NCBI GenBank assembly: GCA_029202405.1
Contig: CP119312.1
Coordinates: forward strand, 2,547,001-2,611,000
Reading direction: 5' to 3'
From: Candidatus Devosia phytovorans
GTDB lineage: Bacteria; Pseudomonadota; Alphaproteobacteria; Rhizobiales; Devosiaceae
Length of the DNA: 64,000 nucleotides
Shown here: positions 9,207 to 16,498 of the stretch, piece after piece
Position numbering within the stretch: the first letter of the stretch is position 1
Layout of the letters: each line of letters opens with the position of its first letter
Translations under genes and position numbers: made by a program
The notes under the pieces: model-generated
What the model saw: only the letters and a program-made list of their open reading frames with translations
The model's database searches: none
Told to the model about the DNA's origin: nothing

Positions 9207-9303
9207 AATATCAGGTCTTAACCTCCCGATAACCCCTTGCGAACGCTCCATTAACCCTGACGGTCTATAACCGGGTTATTAGTACTGCGTTAGGGTTAAG
9301 TGT
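9207..9303 (+). promoter_or_regulatory. ccrM upstream region with CtrA-like half-sites
   Basis: The gap upstream of ccrM is unusually rich in TTAA/TAACC elements. TTAACC at 9218-9223 followed by ATAA at 9229-9232 gives TTAA-N7-ATAA, one base from the CtrA consensus TTAA-N7-TTAA. Further TTAA half-sites occur at 9251-9254 and 9296-9299. In Caulobacter and relatives CtrA times ccrM transcription to late in the cell cycle. No GANTC methylation site is present in this stretch. CtrA control here is an inference from motif and gene identity. Confidence 0.5.
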
Positions 9304-10437
9304 ATGTTGCGTACCGCGCTTACGGCTCCAGAAGCCGCTGCGGAGGAGGCATCCCGCCTCCCGATCGATACCATTCTCGTGGGCGATTGCATCGACCACA
9401 TGAATGCTTTGCCGGCCGGCTCAGTCGATCTCATTTTTGCCGACCCGCCCTATAATCTGCAACTCGAGCAGGGGCTGACCCGTCCCGACCAAAGCAAGGT
9501 CGATGCGGTCAATGACGATTGGGACAAGTTCGACAGCTTTGCCCATTACGACCAGTTCACCCGTGCCTGGCTCAAGGCCGCGCGGCGCGTGCTGAAGCCC
9601 GACGGGGCCCTCTGGGTCATCGGCAGCTATCACAATATTTTCCGTGTCGGCACGGCGCTTCAGGATCTCGATTTCTGGATGCTCAATGACGTGATCTGGC
9701 GCAAGGCCAATCCGATGCCGAACTTCCGCGGCACGCGCTTCACCAATGCGCATGAAACGCTGATCTGGGCTGCCAGGAGCCAGAAAAGCCGCGTCACCTT
9801 CAACTATGAAGCGATGAAGCTGGCCAATGACGATACGCAGATGCGCAGCGACTGGCTGTTCCCCATCTGCACCGGCGCCGAACGCCTCAAGGACGAGGAC
9901 GACGGCAAGGTGCATCCGACCCAGAAGCCCGAAGCCCTGCTGTTCCGCATCCTCAATGCCACGACCAAGCCGGGCGACATCGTGCTCGACCCGTTCTTCG
10001 GCACCGGCACCACCGGCGCCGTTGCCCGCAAGCTCGGTCGCCACTTCATCGGCATCGAGCGCGAGGAGAGCTATATCAATGCCGCCCTCAAGCGCATCTC
10101 GGCCATCCGTCCGGGTGTCTTCGAAGCCCTGCAGTCGGTCACGCCCAAGCGCAAAGAGGCCCGCATTCCCTTCGGCTCGCTGATCGAACAGGGCCTTATT
10201 GAACCGGGCACGCAACTCTTCGACTTAACGAAACGTTACTCGGCCATGGTTCGTGCAGACGGCTCGCTCGTCTCAGGCACTCATCAGGGCTCCATCCACA
10301 AGGTGGGCGCACTGGTTCAGGGGTCTGAGTCATGCAACGGGTGGGTGTTCTGGCATCACGAACAGGATGGTCGCATCGCGGCTATCGACGATCTTCGCAC
10401 GGGCATCCGTGCAAAACTTGATTTGCTTTCTGCCTGA
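9304..10437 (+). CDS. ccrM: CcrM-type cell-cycle DNA adenine methyltransferase
   Basis: A 377-residue N6-adenine methyltransferase, expected to modify GANTC and couple replication to cell-cycle gene expression in alphaproteobacteria. It is a beta-class enzyme in motif order: catalytic DPPYNLQL at residues 47-54 comes first, and the SAM-binding DPFFGTGTTGAVA comes at about residue 223. The C-terminal ~100 residues match the extra DNA-binding (RAMA-type) domain typical of CcrM, including the segment NGWVFWHHEQDG. No restriction partner is adjacent, consistent with a solitary methyltransferase. A strong terminator follows directly. Confidence 0.95.
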   Translation: MLRTALTAPEAAAEEASRLPIDTILVGDCIDHMNALPAGSVDLIFADPPYNLQLEQGLTRPDQSKVDAVNDDWDKFDSFAHYDQFTRAWLKAARRVLKPDGALWVIGSYHNIFRVGTALQDLDFWMLNDVIWRKANPMPNFRGTRFTNAHETLIWAARSQKSRVTFNYEAMKLANDDTQMRSDWLFPICTGAERLKDEDDGKVHPTQKPEALLFRILNATTKPGDIVLDPFFGTGTTGAVARKLGRHFIGIEREESYINAALKRISAIRPGVFEALQSVTPKRKEARIPFGSLIEQGLIEPGTQLFDLTKRYSAMVRADGSLVSGTHQGSIHKVGALVQGSESCNGWVFWHHEQDGRIAAIDDLRTGIRAKLDLLSA

Positions 10438-10469
10438 TCCTGACCTCCAATCATTCAGGCTCTTGAACT

Positions 10470-10503
10470 GGCCACCGGTTTGCCCCGGTGGCCTTTTTGT
10501 TTT
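10470..10503 (+). terminator. Rho-independent terminator of ccrM
   Basis: Perfect 9-bp stem GGCCACCGG (10470-10478) / CCGGTGGCC (10485-10493), followed by TTTTTGTTTTT. It lies 33 bp after the ccrM stop. Confidence 0.93.
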
Positions 10504-10796
10504 TAGGTGTGGCCACAAGGATTAAGCAGATCTGGCACCAATGCAGGATGGCGAATCACCAACGCGATCGCAGCAGACGAACGCCATCCCCACTGAAAAC
10601 AACTTTTCATTTTTGACGTCGTCTCGCTCTATCAATATTGTCGATCCAGCCAGTCTAGACATGGACCGCCTTATTCTTTTCTTGTCTTTGCCATAACCAT
10701 TACAAACATCACGACACATTTATCGATCCCCTTGGGCCCCGGTTAACTGATGGTCTGGCTATCTGATGGCGGGAACAGGTGCGAGGGGGCCGCGCC
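10504..10796. other. AT-richer intergenic stretch without a supported gene
   Basis: About 290 bp between the ccrM terminator and the second diguanylate cyclase, noticeably more AT-rich than its surroundings. An 8-bp inverted repeat GGATGGCG / CGCCATCC (10546-10553 and 10582-10589, 28-base spacing) is the main structure. A 65-codon minus-strand frame exists (10522-10719) but has odd composition and no family resemblance. The stretch presumably holds the promoter of the downstream cyclase. Confidence 0.4.
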
Positions 10797-11933
10797 ATGA
10801 CTATCGTCGTCGGACTGAATGTCGTCATTGCATTGGTACTGGCGTGTACCGCGGGCATCTGTGCCTGGGCAGGCGTAGTGCTGGGCAAGCGGGCCATGGG
10901 CTGGATCGCCCTTTCCCTGCTCTGCGGCAGCGCCCAGACCATCGGGCTGGCCCTTGCATCGGGTACCGAATTCGAGCTTTTTGCGACGGCAGTGCTGGCG
11001 CCGGTAGCCTATCTCTGCTGCGCCGAGGGCATCCGTGCGGTTGATCCCAAACCGGCAGGGCGTCCACCTTTCGTCACAAGCCTGGTCCTTGCCCTGGCGC
11101 TGGCAAGTGCGCTGGCTGTCACCGCCGAAGCGCCCTTCATGGTCATCTCGTTGCTGAGCAGGCTGGCCGGGTCCATCGCCGCTGCCCAGGCGGCGCTATG
11201 GATGATTGCCCAGATGCGGCGCAACTGGATCGATCTCACCATCGTCGGTGGCCTGATCGCCCTTGCCGGCCTGAGCGCGGCGCGTGTTCCGCTGCTGCTG
11301 TTCTATCACGGGCCGACCATCACCCTCCTCGAGTTCCGGCAGTCCGGGATCGAGACTTTGCTGCTCGGCGTGTCGGGACTTCTGGTGCCGCCGCTGATCC
11401 TGCTGCTGGTGGCGCGTACGGTCGGGGATACGCTGGCCGATTTCCGCGTCAAATCGGAACGCGACAGCCTGACCGGCCTGCTCAATCGCCGAGCTTTCGA
11501 CAGTGCCATTGGCGGGATGAAGGACGGTGGCTCGCTGATCTTTTGCGATATCGATCACTTCAAGCAGGTCAATGACCGCTTCGGCCATCGATCAGGCGAT
11601 GATGTCATCTGCGCACTTGCCAATGTCCTGGTGGTGACTGGCTATCCGGCTGGTCGCCTCGGTGGCGAGGAATTCGTGCTCTTTGCGCCCCGATACACTG
11701 CGGAGGAGGCCGTGGACCTGGCCGAGATGATCCGCATGCAGATCGAGGAGATGAACCTGCCGGGGCTGCCGTCGAGCTTTCATATCAGCGCCAGTTTCGG
11801 CGTCGCTGAAGTTCTGCCCGGCGCGGAACCGGCCTCGCAGTTCGCCCCGGCCGACGAGGCGCTCTACCGGGCCAAGCGCGCCGGACGAAACTGTGTCGCC
11901 CAGGCGCTTCCTGAACCATTGGTGGCGGCCTAG
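10797..11933 (+). CDS. Membrane diguanylate cyclase (GGDEF)
   Basis: A 378-residue protein with an N-terminal membrane part (about six hydrophobic segments over residues 1-205) and a C-terminal GGDEF domain (signature RLGGEEF, upstream DSLTGLLNRRAFD). Expected to synthesise cyclic di-GMP. As in the cyclase at 1752-2939, no RxxD inhibitory site precedes the signature. The two share the six-helix-plus-GGDEF layout and may be paralogues. I chose the ATG at 10797, which has GCGAGGGGG about seven bases upstream; a GTG at 10779 would add six residues. The stop interlocks with the convergent MFS gene on CTAG. Confidence 0.87.
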   Translation: MTIVVGLNVVIALVLACTAGICAWAGVVLGKRAMGWIALSLLCGSAQTIGLALASGTEFELFATAVLAPVAYLCCAEGIRAVDPKPAGRPPFVTSLVLALALASALAVTAEAPFMVISLLSRLAGSIAAAQAALWMIAQMRRNWIDLTIVGGLIALAGLSAARVPLLLFYHGPTITLLEFRQSGIETLLLGVSGLLVPPLILLLVARTVGDTLADFRVKSERDSLTGLLNRRAFDSAIGGMKDGGSLIFCDIDHFKQVNDRFGHRSGDDVICALANVLVVTGYPAGRLGGEEFVLFAPRYTAEEAVDLAEMIRMQIEEMNLPGLPSSFHISASFGVAEVLPGAEPASQFAPADEALYRAKRAGRNCVAQALPEPLVAA

Positions 11934-13207
11934 GCCTTGTCCATGGCCCTGATGGTTGGGGACAGGAGGCCAAGCAGGCAGATCACGCCGCTGGCCAGCC
12001 CCATGACCACGAACAGCCAGCGCACGCCGATTATTTCGCCAAGCGGCGTCGCAATGGCGAGGCCAATGGGCGCCGCCAGGGCCATGATCGTCGTCAGCAG
12101 CGACAGCACCCTGCCCTGAAGATGATTGGGCACACGCGTCTGGATCAGCGTCATCAGCGGCGCATTGCCCATGATATAGGTGATGGAGCTGACCGCCCAC
12201 CAGAAGACCGCGGCCCAGAACAGCTCGCCCGGCACCAGCGCGGTGAAGGCCAGCGTCAGGCTTGAGATACCAAAGCCCAGTACGATCCACAGCACGAGTT
12301 TCTTTGGCGCGATGGCCGCGACCAGCAGGCCACCGGCAATCATGCCCGCACCGCTGAAGCCCTCGATCAGCGCCACCTGCGGCGCGGCGCCATGGAAATG
12401 TTCCTTGACCAGCAGGGGCACCAGCGTGAAGGCAGGCATGATGACCATGACCACAACGGTCAGCAGGCCATAGATGCGGCGCAGTCCACCATTGTGCCAG
12501 ACCACCGAGGCGCCCTCGCGGAATTCCTGCCAGATTCCAGGGCGCTGGTCCTTGGCCAGGAACACCTGCGGAATGTGGAAGATCAGCAGCGGCACGATAC
12601 CGAGCAGCGCCGTGAAGACGTCGATGCTCAGGGCCCAGCCGAGTGGCATGATGGAGATGGCCAGCGCGCCAAGCGGCGCCGCAGCGACAGTCATGATGCC
12701 GATCAGGGTCTGGTTCAACCCTGCCGCGCGGGGCAGGAAACTCTGCGGCACCAGCATGGCGGTACTGGCGGCAGAAGCCGGTCCTTGGAAGGCCTGCATG
12801 GAACTGCGGATGGCCATCATCACATAGAGATGCCAGAGCTCGACGCTGTCGGTAAGAAAGAGCGCGATCAGCACGCTCATGCAGAGGGCGCTGATGACAT
12901 CGGCGATGATCATGATGAGGCGCCGGTTGTAGCGATCGGCAAAGGTGCCGCCCAGCGGCCCCAGCAGCGCCTGCGGCAGCAGCGCGACAAGGCCCGCCGT
13001 CGCCAGCGCGGAGATGCTGCCGGTCGTGTCGGTGATCCACCAGAGCAAAACGAATTGCGTCAGCGCCGAGCCTATCATCGACGATGCCTGGCCACCAAAG
13101 ATCAGCCAGTAGCGCAATTGCCAGCCCGGACCGGGGTCGGCATGGACCACGGGCGCGTGGAGAATGTCGTCACTGGATGATAGGGGTGGCAACACGGCGG
13201 CAGACAT
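11930..13207 (-). CDS. MFS exporter (EntS-like MFS_3 family)
   Basis: A 425-residue, probably 12-helix inner-membrane transporter of the MFS_3 group, which includes the enterobactin exporter EntS and macrolide exporters. The family's first helix block YWLIFGGQASSMIGSALTQ and the motif-A loop GGTFADRYNRR are clear. A hydrophilic loop around residue 225 separates the two six-helix halves. It is divergently transcribed from a TetR regulator with palindromic sites between them, so the likely arrangement is a ligand-induced efflux module. The substrate is unknown. Confidence 0.85.
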   Translation of the reverse strand: MSAAVLPPLSSSDDILHAPVVHADPGPGWQLRYWLIFGGQASSMIGSALTQFVLLWWITDTTGSISALATAGLVALLPQALLGPLGGTFADRYNRRLIMIIADVISALCMSVLIALFLTDSVELWHLYVMMAIRSSMQAFQGPASAASTAMLVPQSFLPRAAGLNQTLIGIMTVAAAPLGALAISIMPLGWALSIDVFTALLGIVPLLIFHIPQVFLAKDQRPGIWQEFREGASVVWHNGGLRRIYGLLTVVVMVIMPAFTLVPLLVKEHFHGAAPQVALIEGFSGAGMIAGGLLVAAIAPKKLVLWIVLGFGISSLTLAFTALVPGELFWAAVFWWAVSSITYIMGNAPLMTLIQTRVPNHLQGRVLSLLTTIMALAAPIGLAIATPLGEIIGVRWLFVVMGLASGVICLLGLLSPTIRAMDKA

Positions 13208-13231
13208 TGCAATTGCTCTTTCAAAGAAACC

Positions 13232-13257
13232 TACCGTCCGGTATCTTATTTCGAAAT
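13232..13257. promoter_or_regulatory. Probable TetR operator between exporter and regulator
   Basis: The 74-bp divergent gap contains TACCG-TC-CGGTA (13232-13243), a near-perfect inverted repeat of the kind bound by many TetR proteins. A second perfect palindrome, ATTTCGAAAT (13248-13257), follows five bases later. Their position lets a bound repressor cover promoters in both directions. Confidence 0.6.
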
Positions 13258-13281
13258 TCGAGTCCAGCGCATGAGTTCGCC

Positions 13282-13839
13282 ATGACCAGCAATGCCTATA
13301 TGCGCAAGAAGCAGCCCGATGCGGTCAAGCGCGCCCTGCTCGATGCAGCGGTCCGCATCGCCACCGAACAAGGCGTTCAGGGCGTGACTGTGCAGGCCGT
13401 GGCGACAGCGGCGGGCGTCACCAAAGGCGGGCTGTTTCACCACTTCCCCAACAAGCAGGCGCTGATCGACGGGGTCTATCTCGACCTGATCGAAAAGATG
13501 GATGCCGAGATCGACGAGCATATGGCGGACGATCTCGAGGCCAAGGGGCGGTTTACCCGCGCCTATGTCGAGACCATGCTGAGCGGATCCGATTTCGGTG
13601 CCAATTCGCCCTGGGTGGCCCTGTCGGTCACCATGCTGGCCGATCCGGGCAACAACCTGGCCTTCCTCGAATGGCTTGACGGCCGGCTCGAGCGTCATCG
13701 TGAAACCGATGCCAATCCCACCCTCGAAATCGTCCGCTTCGCCGCCGACGGCGCCTGGTTCACCTATATCGATAAGGCACCCGACCCGGTAAGGCTGGAA
13801 GAATTGCGGGACCGGCTGATTGCTATGACGCGCAGTTAG
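13282..13839 (+). CDS. TetR-family transcriptional regulator
   Basis: 185 residues. The N-terminal helix-turn-helix is well conserved (ALLDAAVRIATEQG ... VTVQAVATAAGVTKGGLFHHF ... KQALIDGVY), followed by a variable helical ligand domain resembling the TetR_C_37-like group. The start is the ATG at 13282; the frame is open upstream to 13084, but that part overlaps the divergent transporter gene and is not TetR-like. It probably represses the divergent MFS exporter, and itself, in the absence of an effector. Its TAG stop overlaps the TAA stop of mutY (TTAG). Confidence 0.88.
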   Translation: MTSNAYMRKKQPDAVKRALLDAAVRIATEQGVQGVTVQAVATAAGVTKGGLFHHFPNKQALIDGVYLDLIEKMDAEIDEHMADDLEAKGRFTRAYVETMLSGSDFGANSPWVALSVTMLADPGNNLAFLEWLDGRLERHRETDANPTLEIVRFAADGAWFTYIDKAPDPVRLEELRDRLIAMTRS

Positions 13840-14888
13840 TCCAGCCCTGCTTCAGCCAGCACCTTGCGAAACAGCGTCGGCAGCGCCTCGCCCTTGAGCG
13901 CACGCCTCTCGGCCCACCAGCCGCTGTCGAGGCTGTCGCCGGAGACTTCCGCCGACCACACTTCCAGTTCCAGCCGGAAGTGGGTGAAGACATGGACGAC
14001 CTGGCCACGGTGTTTCCACTCCCCCGTGAGCGGATAGTTGACCGCCGGCAGGGTCGCGGCCCAGTCCGAGCCGGGCACTTCGGTCATGCCACCGAGCAGG
14101 CCCTTGGTGGGTCGGCTCTGCAGATAGACATCGCCATCGCGGTCCAGCATCACATAGGCATGGCCCTTGCGTGTCGGACGCTCCGCCTTGATCGGCTTGA
14201 CCGGATAGATGGTCGGATCACCCGCTTTCGTCGCGACGCAGCCGGGCTGGATCGGACAGAGCATGCAGACGGCCGTGCGCGGCGCGCAGATCGTGGCACC
14301 AAGGTCCATCATGGCCTGGGCAAAATCCCCTGCCCGCTTTGGCACCGAGGCCTGCAGCGCCGCCCGCAGCTCATCCTTGGCCTCACGCACCGGTACGGGC
14401 AGCGCATAAAATCGCGCTAGCACCCGATCGAGATTGCCGTCGAGCACGGCGATCCGTTCGTCAAAGCAGATCGCAGCAATGGCGGCACTGGTATAGGCGC
14501 CAACGCCCGGCAGGGTCTGCAGGCCCTCGGACGTCTCGGGAAACACGCCGCCATGCTGATCGACCACCGCCTGGGCGCAGGCGTGCAGGTTTCGTGCGCG
14601 CGCATAATAGCCCAGCCCGGCCCATTCCTTGAGCACGCTATCGAGCGGCGCCGCGGCCAAGTCGAAAACGGTCGGCCACAAGCTGGTAAAGCGCAGGAAG
14701 TAGTTCTTCACGGCGGCAACCGTCGTCTGTTGCAACATGACCTCGCTCAGCCAGACCCGATAGGGATCCGGGGTCTTGCCCTTGGCTCGATCCGCCGGCG
14801 CGACGCGCCACGGCAGGTCGCGGGCATGGCGATCATACCAGACAAGCACAGCCGGCGCGTCGATGGGAGCGGGATTGGGGAGATGCAT
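13836..14888 (-). CDS. mutY: A/G-specific adenine glycosylase
   Basis: A base-excision repair enzyme that removes adenine mispaired with 8-oxoguanine. 350 residues. Catalytic elements: the glutamate in WLSEVMLQQTTV, the helix-hairpin-helix LQTLPGVGAYTSAAIAAI and the aspartate in VLDGNLDRVL. The 4Fe-4S ligands are in CAPRTAVCMLCPIQPGC (C-x6-C-x2-C-x5-C). A C-terminal NUDIX-like domain, which recognises 8-oxoG, follows. The ATG at 14888 is preferred; an in-frame start at 14948 would add 20 residues without resemblance to the family. It is divergent from the DciA-like gene, the standard arrangement in this order. Confidence 0.95.
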   Translation of the reverse strand: MHLPNPAPIDAPAVLVWYDRHARDLPWRVAPADRAKGKTPDPYRVWLSEVMLQQTTVAAVKNYFLRFTSLWPTVFDLAAAPLDSVLKEWAGLGYYARARNLHACAQAVVDQHGGVFPETSEGLQTLPGVGAYTSAAIAAICFDERIAVLDGNLDRVLARFYALPVPVREAKDELRAALQASVPKRAGDFAQAMMDLGATICAPRTAVCMLCPIQPGCVATKAGDPTIYPVKPIKAERPTRKGHAYVMLDRDGDVYLQSRPTKGLLGGMTEVPGSDWAATLPAVNYPLTGEWKHRGQVVHVFTHFRLELEVWSAEVSGDSLDSGWWAERRALKGEALPTLFRKVLAEAGLD

Positions 14889-14974
14889 GATTACCGGATA
14901 TAGCCAGCGGCGCCTGGTCCACAAGTGGCGCGTCGCTCTTGTGAACACACACCCAATGGCGTTACTCCCTTGGC

Positions 14975-15484
14975 ATGGCCAAGGACGACCTGCCCGAACA
15001 GAAACGCCGCAATCGGACGATGAATATCGCCGATGTGCTGAGTGGTGCGCTCGACCCGGTGCTGAAGAAACGCGGCTTCGCCAGCCGGGACATCATCACC
15101 CATTGGGCGGTAATGGCGCCCGAGCCCTATGGCACGGTTGCCATTCCCGACAAGCTGAGCTGGCCGCGCGGCGAGCGCAGCGAAGAGGGGGCCACGCTGG
15201 TGCTGCGCTGCATTCCTGGCCACGCGCTGGCCATCGCCCATGACGGTCCCAGGATCGCCGCAGCCGTGAACCGCTATTTCGGCTTCCTGCTGGTCGGCAC
15301 TGTCCGGCTGTCGCCAGAAGCGTTCACGCCGGGTTCAGGCGACAAGGGCCACAAAGTCGTGCAACCGAGCCCAAGTGTCGTGGCCAAGGTCGGAGCGGCA
15401 GTGGATGGCATTGAAGACGAGGGATTGCGGGAGGCGCTACGAACCCTTGGTCATGCCTTGTCCAGCAAGACGGGCAGCAAATAG
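14975..15484 (+). CDS. DciA-like DUF721 protein
   Basis: 169 residues with a DUF721 domain, the family that includes DciA, which helps load the replicative helicase in bacteria lacking DnaC-type loaders. The conserved N-terminal block (IADVLSGALDPVLKKRGF ... IITHWAVMAP) and the strand block ATLVLRCIPGHALAIAHDGP are visible. The gene sits between mutY and dsbA/smc, a gene order frequent in Hyphomicrobiales. Whether it has the helicase-loading role was not shown by anything here. Confidence 0.82.
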   Translation: MAKDDLPEQKRRNRTMNIADVLSGALDPVLKKRGFASRDIITHWAVMAPEPYGTVAIPDKLSWPRGERSEEGATLVLRCIPGHALAIAHDGPRIAAAVNRYFGFLLVGTVRLSPEAFTPGSGDKGHKVVQPSPSVVAKVGAAVDGIEDEGLREALRTLGHALSSKTGSK

Positions 15485-15601
15485 GCCCGGGACTTGTGCG
15501 ACAATGCAACCGGAGTGTTCACCGTAGGTTGATGAATGTGCCCACTTGCCCACACAATTACCCCGTGTAGTGTCGCGCACATCAAAACAGGAGCGTTAGC
15601 C

Positions 15602-16450
15602 GTGAAATTTACCCGTCGTGACACCCTTATTCTGGGCACTGCCGCATCGGCTCTGACCCTTTGCGGGGTTGCCAGTGCCAGTGCTGCTGATGGCGACACG
15701 ATCGATGTTGCCAAGCTGATGGCTCCGGCCGGCGGTTTCGTCGATCACGCCCAGGGCAGCGATGACGCGCCCGTCACCGTGATCGAATATGCATCGCCCA
15801 CCTGCCCGCATTGCGCGGACTTTTCCAACAATGTGAAACCCGACTTTGTTGCCCAGTATGTCGATACGGGCAAGGTGAAGCTGATCACCCGTCCCTTCGT
15901 GCGCAATGTGCTCGACGCTGCCGTGTTCATGCTGGCCGAAGCTTCGGGCCCGACCAACTACCACAATGTGGTCTCGACCTACTTCAAGACGCAGAACACC
16001 TGGGCCGCCTCGCAGACCCCGCGCGACGAGATTCTCAACATTGCCAAGCAGCTTGGCTTTACCCAGGAAACCTTCGACGCCGCATTGACGAATCAGGCGC
16101 TGTTCACCGGGATGGAAGCCGTGCGCGAACAGGCGCTCAGCGAATTCGGTCTCACGGGCACCCCGACCTTCTATGTCAACGGCAAGACACTCACCGGCGA
16201 CAAGACCCTCGAGCAGCTCGCAGCTGAAATCGATCCCCTTGTTCCTGCCGATTTCGTGGCCAGCGAGCCCGCCGCCGCAGCGCCAGCTGCCGAGGCACCT
16301 GCAGCCGTCGAGCCCGCCACCGAAGCCGCACCCGCTGCAGGTGGCGACGCCACGCCAGCCGACCCGGCCGTCGCTCCGCCCGCAGGTGGCGCTATGGCTC
16401 CAGCCGACCCGGCCGGTGACGCAATGGCCCCGGCTACCCCTGCGCAGTAA
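15602..16450 (+). CDS. DsbA-family thiol:disulfide oxidoreductase with Ala/Pro tail
   Basis: 282 residues. The signal peptide carries a twin arginine (TRRDTLIL), so Tat export is possible, though a Sec route is not excluded. The thioredoxin-fold active site is SPTCPHCADF (Cys 68 and 71) and the cis-proline region is LTGTPTFYVNG, as in DsbA/BdbD-type proteins. The C-terminal ~60 residues are a low-complexity tail of Ala, Pro, Glu and Gly, longer than usual. The start is GTG at 15602 with AGGAG upstream. The gene precedes smc by 48 bp; the pairing is common in the order but functionally unexplained. Confidence 0.9.
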   Translation: MKFTRRDTLILGTAASALTLCGVASASAADGDTIDVAKLMAPAGGFVDHAQGSDDAPVTVIEYASPTCPHCADFSNNVKPDFVAQYVDTGKVKLITRPFVRNVLDAAVFMLAEASGPTNYHNVVSTYFKTQNTWAASQTPRDEILNIAKQLGFTQETFDAALTNQALFTGMEAVREQALSEFGLTGTPTFYVNGKTLTGDKTLEQLAAEIDPLVPADFVASEPAAAAPAAEAPAAVEPATEAAPAAGGDATPADPAVAPPAGGAMAPADPAGDAMAPATPAQ

Positions 16451-16469
16451 TATCGTCGTCTCCAATCCT

Positions 16470-16494
16470 CCCTCTCCCCCACACGGGGAGAGGG
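16470..16494 (+). promoter_or_regulatory. Hairpin containing the smc ribosome-binding site
   Basis: Perfect 10-bp inverted repeat CCCTCTCCCC (16470-16479) / GGGGAGAGGG (16485-16494) with a 5-base loop. The right arm is the purine-rich ribosome-binding site of smc, four bases before its GTG. The hairpin has no T-run, so it is not a classical terminator. It could hold back smc translation or protect the upstream dsbA mRNA. Confidence 0.6.
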
Positions 16495-16498
16495 ACCG

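Noticed and set aside
10522..10719. A 65-codon minus-strand frame in the ccrM/cyclase gap
   Set aside because: Cys/Ser/Arg-rich, no ribosome site, no known relatives recalled, AT-rich non-coding background. A real small gene cannot be fully excluded.
12392..13180. A 262-codon plus-strand frame opposite the MFS exporter
   Set aside because: Antisense to a transporter with clear motifs; polar, His/Gln/Arg-rich artefact.
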